Assembly: GCA_910577085.1 (NCBI GenBank)
Contig: CAJTLE010000089.1
Span: 1-12,106, forward strand
Source of the DNA: an uncultured Allobaculum sp.
GTDB lineage: Bacteria; Bacillota_I; Bacilli_A; Erysipelotrichales; Erysipelotrichaceae
Direction: 5' to 3'
DNA: 12,106 bases
The notes below the pieces were generated by a model that saw only the letters and a program-made list of their open reading frames with translations, did not search any database and was not told the DNA's origin. Numbering within the stretch: position 1 is the stretch's first letter; every line of letters starts with the position of its first letter. Position numbers and translations under genes: made by a program. This document shows, in pieces, positions 6,858 to 12,106 of the stretch.

Positions 6858-7097
6858 TCAGATTTTCTTCTTTTGACCAGCATCTGGATATCGCGATGCA
6901 AACTGTCTGCCATAGGCATTGTACCGATAGTTTGTCCGCGCCAGCCCACAACAGCAAACGGCCAGACTGATGACAATGATCAGGAATCCACTTGTCTGGC
7001 TGATTTTTGCCAGCAGCACTGCAGCCATCGCTCCAACTATCACCATACAGGCAATGCAAATCAGGGTCAGATTGATCAAAAACCGATTTTTACGCAT
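6858..7097 (-). CDS. Small two-helix membrane protein, possibly truncated
   Basis: This 79-aa protein has a basic start (MRKNR), a hydrophobic helix at about 6-30, a short polar turn (KISQTSG) and a second helix at about 38-52 with three adjacent cysteines (48-50). It ends in a basic, Tyr/Arg-rich tail (ARTNYRYNAYGRQFASRY...KKK). The topology is probably both ends inside. ATG at 7097 is chosen because AAGGGAGA (7105-7112) sits just upstream; the longer frame would need TTG at 7115. I do not recognise the family. The reading frame stays open for 35 more codons past the TGA (6857 down to 6753), with hydrophilic, protein-like content ending LLPSEK. This gene may therefore be a C-terminally truncated version of a protein of about 115 aa. 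Confidence 0.6.
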   Translation of the reverse strand: MRKNRFLINLTLICIACMVIVGAMAAVLLAKISQTSGFLIIVISLAVCCCGLARTNYRYNAYGRQFASRYPDAGQKKKI

Positions 7098-7244
7098 ACA
7101 ACTTTCTCCCTTCAAAATATTCAGGCCTCATTGATAAAAAAAGCAAAAATCCTTGTTGATTCAATTGCCAAGAAGGCAACAAAACGATCCGACACTATCA
7201 GAATCAATCTTCCAATCGAAAAAACAAATTCATTCCTTGGTTAT

Positions 7245-7251
7245 TCTTATT
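7245..7251. repeat. Left target-site duplication TCTTATT
   Basis: The seven bases TCTTATT directly abut the left inverted end of the 303-bp element and are repeated exactly at 7555-7561 against its right end. Confidence 0.75.
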
Positions 7252-7554
7252 CCTGAACTTTTCAGGAAATTGTAACCGAACCCTGACACTTCATTTGTAG
7301 TAAAACGGAAGTACTCTATAACAGCTTTATATAAAGGACTATTAAAGCTAAACATCCACTTTTATCTGCAAGAACCACATTTAAAGTTCGGTTATAATTG
7401 TAACCGAAAAAAATAGCAAATCGTGTTCTTCCATCTTCAGTTCTTATGGATATAAATAATCTATATAGATTTTATATTAAATGTATAAGAATGATCTAAA
7501 TTAACCGATCTATAATTTGAAGATTCTCGGTTACAAATCGTTGAAAAGTTCAGG
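7252..7554. mobile_element. MITE-like non-autonomous element, 303 bp
   Basis: The ends are 28-bp inverted repeats. The left (7252-7279) begins CCTGAACTTTTCA and finishes TGTAACCGA. The right (7527-7554) is its complement, with 13 of 13 outer and 9 of 9 inner bases matching and only the central six divergent (24/28 overall). Exact 7-bp copies of TCTTATT flank it. There is no open frame able to encode a transposase, so it would be moved in trans. Internally it is AT-rich and highly dyadic: TTCGGTTA/TAACCGAA at 7387-7394 and 7401-7408, AGCTTTA/TAAAGCT around 7322-7350, and a long palindrome at 7441-7491 centred on AATCTATATAGATT. TAACCGA occurs five times, counting both orientations. I cannot assign an IS family from the ends alone. 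Confidence 0.8.
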
Positions 7555-7561
7555 TCTTATT
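7555..7561. repeat. Right target-site duplication TCTTATT
   Basis: An exact copy of 7245-7251 immediately outside the right inverted end, supporting insertion by a transposase that makes 7-bp staggered cuts. Confidence 0.75.
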
Positions 7562-7608
7562 TTATACTTTAACATTTTCTTGGGCAACGTTGTGTTTATT
7601 CCAAATAA

Positions 7609-7806
7609 CTAAATCCAGCAGGCTTCTGTTACAAACAAATTGATGTTCGAAGTGGTAGAAATGTTAAAATCCAGGATGTGATTCTTCAAATGATTATGGT
7701 CTGCAAACCTTTATCCCGGACAGATTAGATTGCTTGAGAAAATGCAGATAATGGCTGGGAGTTCAGAAAGATGAAATGCCTTTTCTACTGATTGATGAAG
7801 CTAAAT
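7609..7806 (+). pseudogene. Decayed gene fragment
   Basis: Three protein-like segments follow one another in different frames. 7609-7725 encodes 39 codons (…AGFCYKQIDVRSGRN…CKPLSRTD, then TAG); 7721-7774 continues as QIRLLEKMQIMAG; and about 7762-7806 gives VQKDEMPFLLIDEAK before TGA. Joined with two frameshifts they read as one C-terminal region with a helix-turn-helix flavour (DVILQMIMVCKPLSRTD). No start codon or ribosome-binding site belongs to it. I do not recognise the family, and chance open frames remain possible. Confidence 0.35.
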
Positions 7807-7895
7807 GATTTAGAAAGTAGAAATGTATCCTAAAAACATGGAATGGAACAGTATAAAACAAACCGATTTAGGTTGATATTTATAGGAGGCCAAGT

Positions 7896-8492
7896 ATGAC
7901 TGTATACCATATGAGCCAGACACTTGTGTTGGGCGAAAACATGAAAAATGATTTTGAGAAAAAAGCTGAATATACGCTTCCATTTGTACATGCTCTTGAA
8001 ATCGGTATGGATTTCTTTTGTGATGTGGCAGCCAATGGTCAGGCGAAGAAATTACTACCCGATCAATTGATACATCTTGATCGTTCTGAGTATATAAAAT
8101 GGTGTGTTGAAGGTGTTTTCGAGTTTGTTCGTAAAGAAGAATTTCCAAACTGCCCAAGCCGAATAAACTGCAAATACTTTTTTGACGACCTTGAAAATTT
8201 TAAAATTCTCTATGAGGCAGGCTGGAAACAAGAACCTGAAGAAAAACGCGCAAAACTCCATTTATACGAAATTGAATTAGATGAGGAGTCTTTGCAAAAA
8301 TTTGATATGTTCATTTACGACGAGGCGTATGACGCTATGGCTCAAAAGCAGGATATTGCTGCTGTTCTATCCTGTGCTCGAAGGTATTTTTCTAAAGCAC
8401 AAAGTGAAACGCCGATTTGGGAGATTCTGAGTGATCGGCCAGCCAAAGCCGTAAAGGATATATCAAGTTTTTTGAAAGGATTAGAAGAGTAA
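7896..8492 (+). CDS. DUF2441-like protein, possibly with an ADP-ribosyltransferase-like fold
   Basis: This 198-aa protein is preceded by a near-ideal site: AGGAGG (7884-7889), 6 bases before ATG. It opens with VYHMS (3-7) and has EFVRKEEFPNCPSRINCKYFF (76-96), LYEIEL (123-128), a conserved-looking ARRYFS (161-166) and SETPIWEIL (170-178). The N-terminal Y-H, central F-P-x-x-P-S-R and later Y-x-I-E-L pattern matches, from memory, DUF2441 proteins, which resemble small ADP-ribosyltransferase-like (ART/RES) proteins. Enzymatic activity is inference. No signal peptide or membrane helix is visible. The gene stands alone, is visibly richer in A+T than its neighbours, and sits just right of the MITE-like element and a gene relic, which suggests horizontal acquisition. 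No partner antitoxin or immunity gene is evident next to it. Confidence 0.65.
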   Translation: MTVYHMSQTLVLGENMKNDFEKKAEYTLPFVHALEIGMDFFCDVAANGQAKKLLPDQLIHLDRSEYIKWCVEGVFEFVRKEEFPNCPSRINCKYFFDDLENFKILYEAGWKQEPEEKRAKLHLYEIELDEESLQKFDMFIYDEAYDAMAQKQDIAAVLSCARRYFSKAQSETPIWEILSDRPAKAVKDISSFLKGLEE

Positions 8493-8691
8493 GCAAAGAC
8501 TCTATGAGCTGAAACTATATTTTATGATTATTTGATTGATAGGTATCCGGATAAGAAGAGAAAAAAAGCAGAAAAAGGGATGAAAAGCATCCATTCTAAA
8601 CAAACTGTGCGATGATAAAAAATAAGAATTTCTGCCCATAGCTCATTAGGCACAAATCAGCTCATGGCGAAAATTCAGAATGGAGGCTGTT
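8493..8691 (+). other. AT-rich spacer with a short open fragment
   Basis: This spacer of about 200 bases includes 35 open codons (8508-8612) reading FYDYLIDRYPDKKRKKAEKG and onward to a TGA, with no start codon; it could be a gene relic. A GGATG-AAAAG-CATCC mini-hairpin lies near 8579-8593 without a T-run. I see no clear terminator for the DUF2441-like gene and no confident promoter for the next one. Confidence 0.3.
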
Positions 8692-9372
8692 ATGAAATAT
8701 CAAATTATTGGCGGTGATTTTCCCGCTGTCATCTGCGATCTGGACACAAACGAATCCATGGTCACCGAAAAAGGCTCCATGATCTGGATGTCACCAAATA
8801 TGGAAATGCAGACCCAGGGAACCTCTTTAGGCAAAGCTTTCGGACGGATCTTCAGTGGCGAAAGTATTTTCCAGAATGTCTATACCGCCCGCAGACAACC
8901 GGGAATGATTACGTTTGGCTCTTCCTTTCCCGGCAGCATCAAAACGGTCATTCTAAAAGAAGGCGAGTCTATCATCGCCCAGAAAGGCGCTTTTCTGGCT
9001 GGATCGAATTCCATTCAGTTATCCACTTTCTTTCAGCAGAAAATGATGGCCGGCTTCTTTTCCGGTGAAGGATTTATTATGCAGGAGATTATCGGCCCTG
9101 GTATCGTTTTTCTGGAATTAGATGGTGCCGAATGGACGTATGATCTCAAAGCCGGTGAACAGTTGATCGTTGATACCGGTAATGTGGCAATGATTGAATC
9201 CACCTGTTCCATTGATGTGCAATCTGTAAAAGGTATGAAAAACAAACTGTTTGGTGGTGAAGGCTTCTTCAACACTGTGGTAACCGGACCAGGTCAGGTC
9301 GTCTTACAGACGATGCCGCTTTCTACATTAGCAGGCGCCGTTGCTCAATGTATTCCATCCTCTAAAAACTGA
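8692..9372 (+). CDS. AIM24 / TIGR00266 family protein
   Basis: This 226-aa protein matches the AIM24 (TIGR00266) family, single-domain β-rich proteins widespread in bacteria and homologous to a yeast mitochondrial protein; the biochemical role is not established. Family traits visible: an opening MKYQIIGGDFPAVICDL, a VTEKGSMIWMSPN segment (24-36), and three related glycine-rich turns, GESIFQNVYTA (56-66), GEGFIMQEIIGPG (125-137) and GEGFFNTVVTGPGQV (189-203). The length is typical. The start at 8692 is chosen because GGAGG (8682-8686) lies just upstream; an ATG at 8680 overlaps that site and would be too early. No signal peptide is present, so it should be cytosolic or peripheral. It is apparently monocistronic, with a strong terminator after it. 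Confidence 0.9.
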   Translation: MKYQIIGGDFPAVICDLDTNESMVTEKGSMIWMSPNMEMQTQGTSLGKAFGRIFSGESIFQNVYTARRQPGMITFGSSFPGSIKTVILKEGESIIAQKGAFLAGSNSIQLSTFFQQKMMAGFFSGEGFIMQEIIGPGIVFLELDGAEWTYDLKAGEQLIVDTGNVAMIESTCSIDVQSVKGMKNKLFGGEGFFNTVVTGPGQVVLQTMPLSTLAGAVAQCIPSSKN

Positions 9373-9470
9373 TTATTGGACAGCGCATTCCAGCCTTACA
9401 AGTTCAATCTGCAAATCCAATCTCTGCAGCAATCCCCTTTCTGTAACAATACCTTTTCGCAACAAGCAAA

Positions 9471-9528
9471 ATCCCTGAAAGCAGTGGAAGCGGTTCTTCC
9501 CGCAATCTGCTTTCAGGGATCGTTTTTT
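9471..9528 (+). terminator. Strong terminator after the AIM24-family gene
   Basis: A perfect 14-bp stem (9471-9484 with 9507-9520, ATCCCTGAAAGCAG/CTGCTTTCAGGGAT) carries an inner GCGG/CCGC stem and is followed by CG and six T. The HAD gene converges from the right; on that strand only ATTTTGC follows, so the hairpin is a weaker terminator there. Confidence 0.9.
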
Positions 9529-9553
9529 CATTTCATTTCTCTTCGTAATTCAA

Positions 9554-10423
9554 TCAAGCCTGATCGATGTCAAAGTCTTCAAAAAGTCTGGGGAAGCGCT
9601 CGATCAGATCATAGGCCATGCCATCATGATCATTATCTTTTTCAGTAATGGCATCTGCTGAGGCTTTGGTATCAGGCAGGCCATTGATCATGCATACCCC
9701 AAGACCAGCTGCTCTCAACATTTCGTTGTCGTTGCTGGCATCCCCATAAGCCACAATCCGGGAACGGTCAATTCCAGTTCTGCGGCTGATTTCCATCAGA
9801 GCCACACCCTTATTCATATTGATATCCTGAACTTCCAACAGGGTAGGCTGGGTTCTGAAAGCCGCTAACGTCGAATCAATGTGCGCTTTCGCAAAAGCTT
9901 CAATTTCTTCGCATTCTTCTGGAGTCTGCGTACGGAACATAATTTTTCCGGTTGGCTCTGTCCAGTATTCATCATCCGATTTGACCACAATCGATTTCTT
10001 ATGAGCATGTTCTTCTGATGTCCGAATCAGATCATCACAAAACCGGCACACCAGAAGATGTTCTCTGTAAATGACCGGATTGACCTTGTCATAAGGCTGC
10101 ATCATTTCAATAATCGTCTTGATTCGATCCGGCTGCAGCTGGTCAAATACACTCACCTCACCAGTGCTCGTATCCAGAACTTCTCCGCCGTTCATTCCGA
10201 CAATAAAATCCGGTTCAAATCCCATTTCGTACTGAGCAATCGTATTTGGCAATTCATCACAGGGTCTGCCGGAAGCAATTCCAAACAGAACCCCTTTTTT
10301 ATGGAGATGCTGGAGCACTCTTCGAACAAACGGAGTCATCGTTCTCGTTGCATCTTCAACCAGAGTTCCATCAATATCCGCTAGAACTAATTCAGGATTT
10401 TCCATACTGCTCGTATTCACCAT
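9554..10423 (-). CDS. Cof-type HAD-superfamily phosphatase
   Basis: This 289-aa protein has all four HAD motifs: motif I DIDGTLV with nucleophile D16 and acid D18; motif II SGRP with S51; motif III K205 in NMNKGVAL; motif IV GDASNDNEML with D228 and D232. The cap between about 85 and 195 is of the C2 (Cof) type. Such enzymes dephosphorylate sugar phosphates, pyridoxal phosphate or flavin nucleotides in the cytoplasm; the substrate cannot be told from sequence. The start at 10423 has GAGG about 10 bases upstream; an in-frame ATG seven codons later has no better site. A perfect TTGACA at 10534-10539 (minus) is a candidate -35. The gene converges on the AIM24 gene. Confidence 0.9.
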   Translation of the reverse strand: MVNTSSMENPELVLADIDGTLVEDATRTMTPFVRRVLQHLHKKGVLFGIASGRPCDELPNTIAQYEMGFEPDFIVGMNGGEVLDTSTGEVSVFDQLQPDRIKTIIEMMQPYDKVNPVIYREHLLVCRFCDDLIRTSEEHAHKKSIVVKSDDEYWTEPTGKIMFRTQTPEECEEIEAFAKAHIDSTLAAFRTQPTLLEVQDINMNKGVALMEISRRTGIDRSRIVAYGDASNDNEMLRAAGLGVCMINGLPDTKASADAITEKDNDHDGMAYDLIERFPRLFEDFDIDQA

Positions 10424-10510
10424 CTTTTCTCTACCTCATTCACTGTTTCTGAAAACAATTTAACGGGATCGGAAGACTGATTCAAGAAATTGCACACATT
10501 TGCAGGATCT

Positions 10511-10539
10511 GTTACCAAAAATTCAAAACAAAATGTCAA
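10511..10539 (-). promoter_or_regulatory. Candidate promoter of the HAD gene
   Basis: On the minus strand a perfect TTGACA (10534-10539) is followed by a 17-base T-rich spacer and GGTAAC (10511-10516). The -35 is ideal, but the -10 matches the consensus at only three positions, so this is tentative. A motif ACATTT-GCAGGATCT directly beside the -10 (10496-10510) recurs at 10567-10583 with a two-base insertion. Confidence 0.35.
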
Positions 10540-10584
10540 TTTGGAAACGAACAAGTTGGGTCATGTACATTTCTGCAAGATCTT

Positions 10585-11325
10585 TCACTTCTTCGTCTGA
10601 TCAGAAACAAAAGCCTGAATAGCATCGGCTGTTTGTTGAATCTGCTGGGAGTCGGAAATTACAGCCTCACCATCGCCTTTCTGATGGCCATAGCTTCCAA
10701 ACTGGGAATGATTTCCACCGTCCAGAACAATTTCCGTTGTGTCTGTCGGTAAGTTGGAACGATCCTTTTCATACGTTTCCCGATTCAAAACCCCATCCTC
10801 AGATCCGTAGATCGATAGCACCCGAAGATCTGTATCCGAAAGATTCTTGGTCGAGTAGGCAGCCAGTAAGATCACCCCTTTAAACTCATCTGCATGACCT
10901 GCCGCATAACTAGCGGCTATAGCCCCGCCAAGCGAATGGCCACCGATGTACCAGTCTTTGATCTGCGGATACATGGCTTCCAGCCCATCAGCCGCATTGG
11001 GATCGAGAACAGCAAGATTAGCAGGCATCCGAACCAGAGCGCATTGAATTCCCTCTTTGGCACAGGCTTTCATCAATGGGGCATAGGCGGAAAACTCTAC
11101 CTTTCCACCGGGATAAAAAATCAAGCCGGCTTCGGGATGTTCGGGAATAAACCACATTACGTTACCATCCAGTTCGACTTGAATCTGATCCGTCTGACTG
11201 ACCAGGGCCTGTTTTGCCGTGTCATCGGCATGATAATAGTCTGATACATAAGCATAGCTGCCAATTCCAAGGATCAGAACAATAGCAATGAAGACAGATA
11301 GAAAAATTCTGGTTCGTTTTTTCAT
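10585..11325 (-). CDS. Membrane-anchored or secreted alpha/beta hydrolase
   Basis: This 246-aa protein starts MKKRTRIF and has one hydrophobic helix (about 7-27), serving as an uncleaved anchor or signal peptide that puts the catalytic domain outside. The domain is of the compact Abhydrolase_5 type. The catalytic triad is visible: S131 in GGHSLGGA, D177 in GSEDGVL and H206 in GGNHSQFG. The segment IFYPGGKVEFSAYAPLM (69-85) with a later LVRMPANLAVLDP is characteristic of this group, whose natural substrates are mostly unknown (esters or amides). The start at 11325 is chosen because it overlaps the upstream stop codon (ATGA, 11322-11325) and AAGGGA lies 8 bases before it; a TTG start at 11343 is possible but less likely. 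It is probably cotranscribed and translationally coupled with the deformylase-like gene. I see no clear terminator after it. Confidence 0.85.
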   Translation of the reverse strand: MKKRTRIFLSVFIAIVLILGIGSYAYVSDYYHADDTAKQALVSQTDQIQVELDGNVMWFIPEHPEAGLIFYPGGKVEFSAYAPLMKACAKEGIQCALVRMPANLAVLDPNAADGLEAMYPQIKDWYIGGHSLGGAIAASYAAGHADEFKGVILLAAYSTKNLSDTDLRVLSIYGSEDGVLNRETYEKDRSNLPTDTTEIVLDGGNHSQFGSYGHQKGDGEAVISDSQQIQQTADAIQAFVSDQTKK

Positions 11326-11732
11326 ATCAGAATCCCTTCGCAATGATCAATCTCATGCTGAATGATCTGCGCCGTCCACCCTGAAAAATTTTTAATCCTG
11401 GTCTGGAATTTTTCGTTCTGCCACTGAACTTTGATCTTCTCAAACCGTTTTGTTTTTCGAGTTCCAGTCAAAGAAAGACAGCCTTCTTCGGTCTCATACG
11501 GGTCAGAGGCCTTCACAATGACCGGATTGTACATCACTGTATATTTGCCATCGTCATCAAAGATGATAATTCGTTTGTTTTCACCAATCATGTTGGCGGC
11601 CATTCCAACACACCGCTCTTTATTGGCTTCAAGTGTATCCAGCAGATCCTGACCAATCGCAAGATCTTCTTTTGTTGCCGGTTGCGCCTTCTGAGCCAGA
11701 AAAGCTTCATCTTTACAAATGTTGCGAATCAT
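11322..11732 (-). CDS. Peptide deformylase-like protein with altered motif I
   Basis: This 136-aa protein has two of the three deformylase motifs intact: EGCLS (83-87, metal ligand C85) and QHEIDH (125-130, ligands H126 and H130, catalytic E127). Motif I, normally GxGLAAxQ, reads GMAANMIG (43-50), so the conserved glutamine that stabilises the transition state is methionine (M48). Deformylases remove the N-formyl group from nascent peptides using a bound metal. From memory, this shorter GMAANMIG form recurs in Clostridia-related genomes as an extra paralogue, so true deformylase activity is uncertain. The protein also ends right after the third motif (HCEGILI), shorter than the usual 150-185 aa. 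An ideal AGGAGG (11741-11746) precedes the start by 8 bases. The stop overlaps the next gene's ATG. Confidence 0.85.
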   Translation of the reverse strand: MIRNICKDEAFLAQKAQPATKEDLAIGQDLLDTLEANKERCVGMAANMIGENKRIIIFDDDGKYTVMYNPVIVKASDPYETEEGCLSLTGTRKTKRFEKIKVQWQNEKFQTRIKNFSGWTAQIIQHEIDHCEGILI

Positions 11733-11770
11733 ATTGATTTCCTCCTGTCTGTAGATTCTGTTTTTTCAAA

Positions 11771-11798
11771 CAGATCGTATCAAATCATATCCGATCTG
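11771..11798 (-). promoter_or_regulatory. 28-bp dyad upstream of the deformylase-like operon
   Basis: CAGATCG (11771-11777) and CGATCTG (11792-11798) form perfect inverted arms. On the minus strand the centre contains TATGAT, five of six matches to a -10 box. A protein bound here would block RNA polymerase. The placement, about 40 bases before the start codon, suits an operator, but no good -35 is visible. Confidence 0.35.
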
Positions 11799-11823
11799 AA
11801 AGAAATTCTACTTTGAAATGAAA

Positions 11824-11880
11824 ATCCGATGCCTGCTACCAATAAGAAACAAAGGTCTCTCGGATCACCACTGGCAGGCA
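11824..11880 (-). promoter_or_regulatory. Interleaved pairing segments in the intergenic leader
   Basis: ATCCGA (11824-11829) is complementary to TCGGAT (11860-11865), and the directly adjacent TGCCTGC (11830-11836) to GCAGGCA (11874-11880). The pairs cross each other, so they are either alternative stems or a pseudoknot. On the minus strand the distal arm is followed by TTTTCATTTC. It may be part of an untranslated leader of the deformylase-like operon. Confidence 0.3.
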
Positions 11881-11927
11881 GTCGGTCATCGAAGAACTTA
11901 AAAAAAACAGTCTATTTCGGCAAAACG

Positions 11928-11969
11928 AAAAAACCCGAAGAATATTGGATTTCTCCTTTATCCTTCGGG
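11928..11969 (-). terminator. Terminator of the rRNA operon
   Basis: On the minus strand, downstream of the 5S gene, CCCGAAG (complement of 11963-11969) pairs with CTTCGGG (complement of 11934-11940) around a 22-base loop and is followed by six T (complement of 11928-11933). Position and structure fit the intrinsic terminator closing the rRNA operon. Confidence 0.85.
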
Positions 11970-11980
11970 CTTCATTTTTG

Positions 11981-12086
11981 TCTGGCGACTTCCTATTTTC
12001 GCTTTTACACTATCGTCGGCGTTCAATGGCTTAACTTCTGTGTTCGAGATGGGAACAGGTGTGACCCATTGGCTGTCGTCACCATA
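11981..12086 (-). rRNA. rrf: 5S ribosomal RNA
   Basis: The minus strand carries the highly conserved 5S core: GGGTCACACCTGTTCCCATCT, then CGAACACAGAAGTTAAG. The ends TATGGTGAC (5') and GTCGCCAGA (3') pair as the terminal helix I, which sets the boundaries to within a few bases and gives about 106 nt, slightly short for a Firmicute 5S. The remaining bases to the right edge should be the spacer from 23S rRNA. The deformylase-like gene lies downstream beyond the rRNA terminator. Confidence 0.93.
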
Positions 12087-12106
12087 CCGGTTTGTCTTAC
12101 GACTTA

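Noticed and set aside
6774..7256. A 160-codon rightward open frame
   Set aside because: It is antisense to the small membrane-protein gene, which has a good ribosome-binding site and clear helices; the rightward product is low-complexity and lacks a start signal.
7252..7554. Interpretation of the TAACCGA cluster as an iteron replication origin
   Set aside because: The copies are irregularly spaced and mixed in orientation, no replication-initiator gene is nearby, and the inverted ends plus exact flanking duplication fit a transposable element better.
10434..10584. A possible small gene between the HAD and hydrolase genes
   Set aside because: No open frame with start and ribosome-binding site was found; the interval holds only promoter-like and repeated motifs.

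Overview
The window looks like the chromosome of a low-to-moderate-GC Gram-positive bacterium. Evidence: strong AGGAGG-type ribosome-binding sites, compact hairpin/T-run terminators, a lipobox protein, and a peptide deformylase-like protein of the GMAANMIG type familiar from Clostridia and Erysipelotrichia. Placement near the Erysipelotrichia is my inference; nothing in the window fixes the taxon.

Layout. 1-514 is non-coding, with two terminators and a degenerate tandem repeat. 515-1441 (-) is a divergent class I mannose-6-phosphate-isomerase-like cupin with a histidine-rich insert. It is divergent from a nitrilase-superfamily amidase at 1648-2463 (+). A 361-base structured spacer leads to a secreted protein with three DUF5648-like repeats and a lectin-like C-terminal region (2825-3985, +). 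After a terminator comes a lipoprotein (4236-4778, +), then an ECF sigma factor (4907-5389) overlapping by ATGA a single-pass membrane protein (5386-6540) that is probably its anti-sigma factor. A terminator follows at 6648-6687.

6700-8690 is a more AT-rich, accessory-looking stretch: a small two-helix membrane protein (6858-7097, -) whose frame stays open beyond its TGA stop; a 303-bp MITE-like element (7252-7554) with 28-bp inverted ends and a perfect 7-bp target duplication; remains of a decayed gene (7609-7806); and a lone 198-aa DUF2441-like protein (7896-8492, +).

From 8692 the content is housekeeping again: an AIM24/TIGR00266 protein (+), a strong terminator, a Cof-type HAD phosphatase (-), and a coupled pair (-) of deformylase-like protein and membrane-anchored alpha/beta hydrolase. 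The right edge holds a 5S rRNA (-) with its terminator, the end of an rRNA operon.

Clearest functional unit: the sigma/membrane-protein pair, possibly with the lipoprotein, as an envelope-signalling module. Most notable signals: the MITE-like element with intact target duplication, the isomerase-like protein that has lost the family's zinc ligands but gained a His/Asp/Glu-rich segment, and the DUF2441-like orphan beside mobile DNA. I did not find a clear multi-gene novel defence or biosynthetic system.
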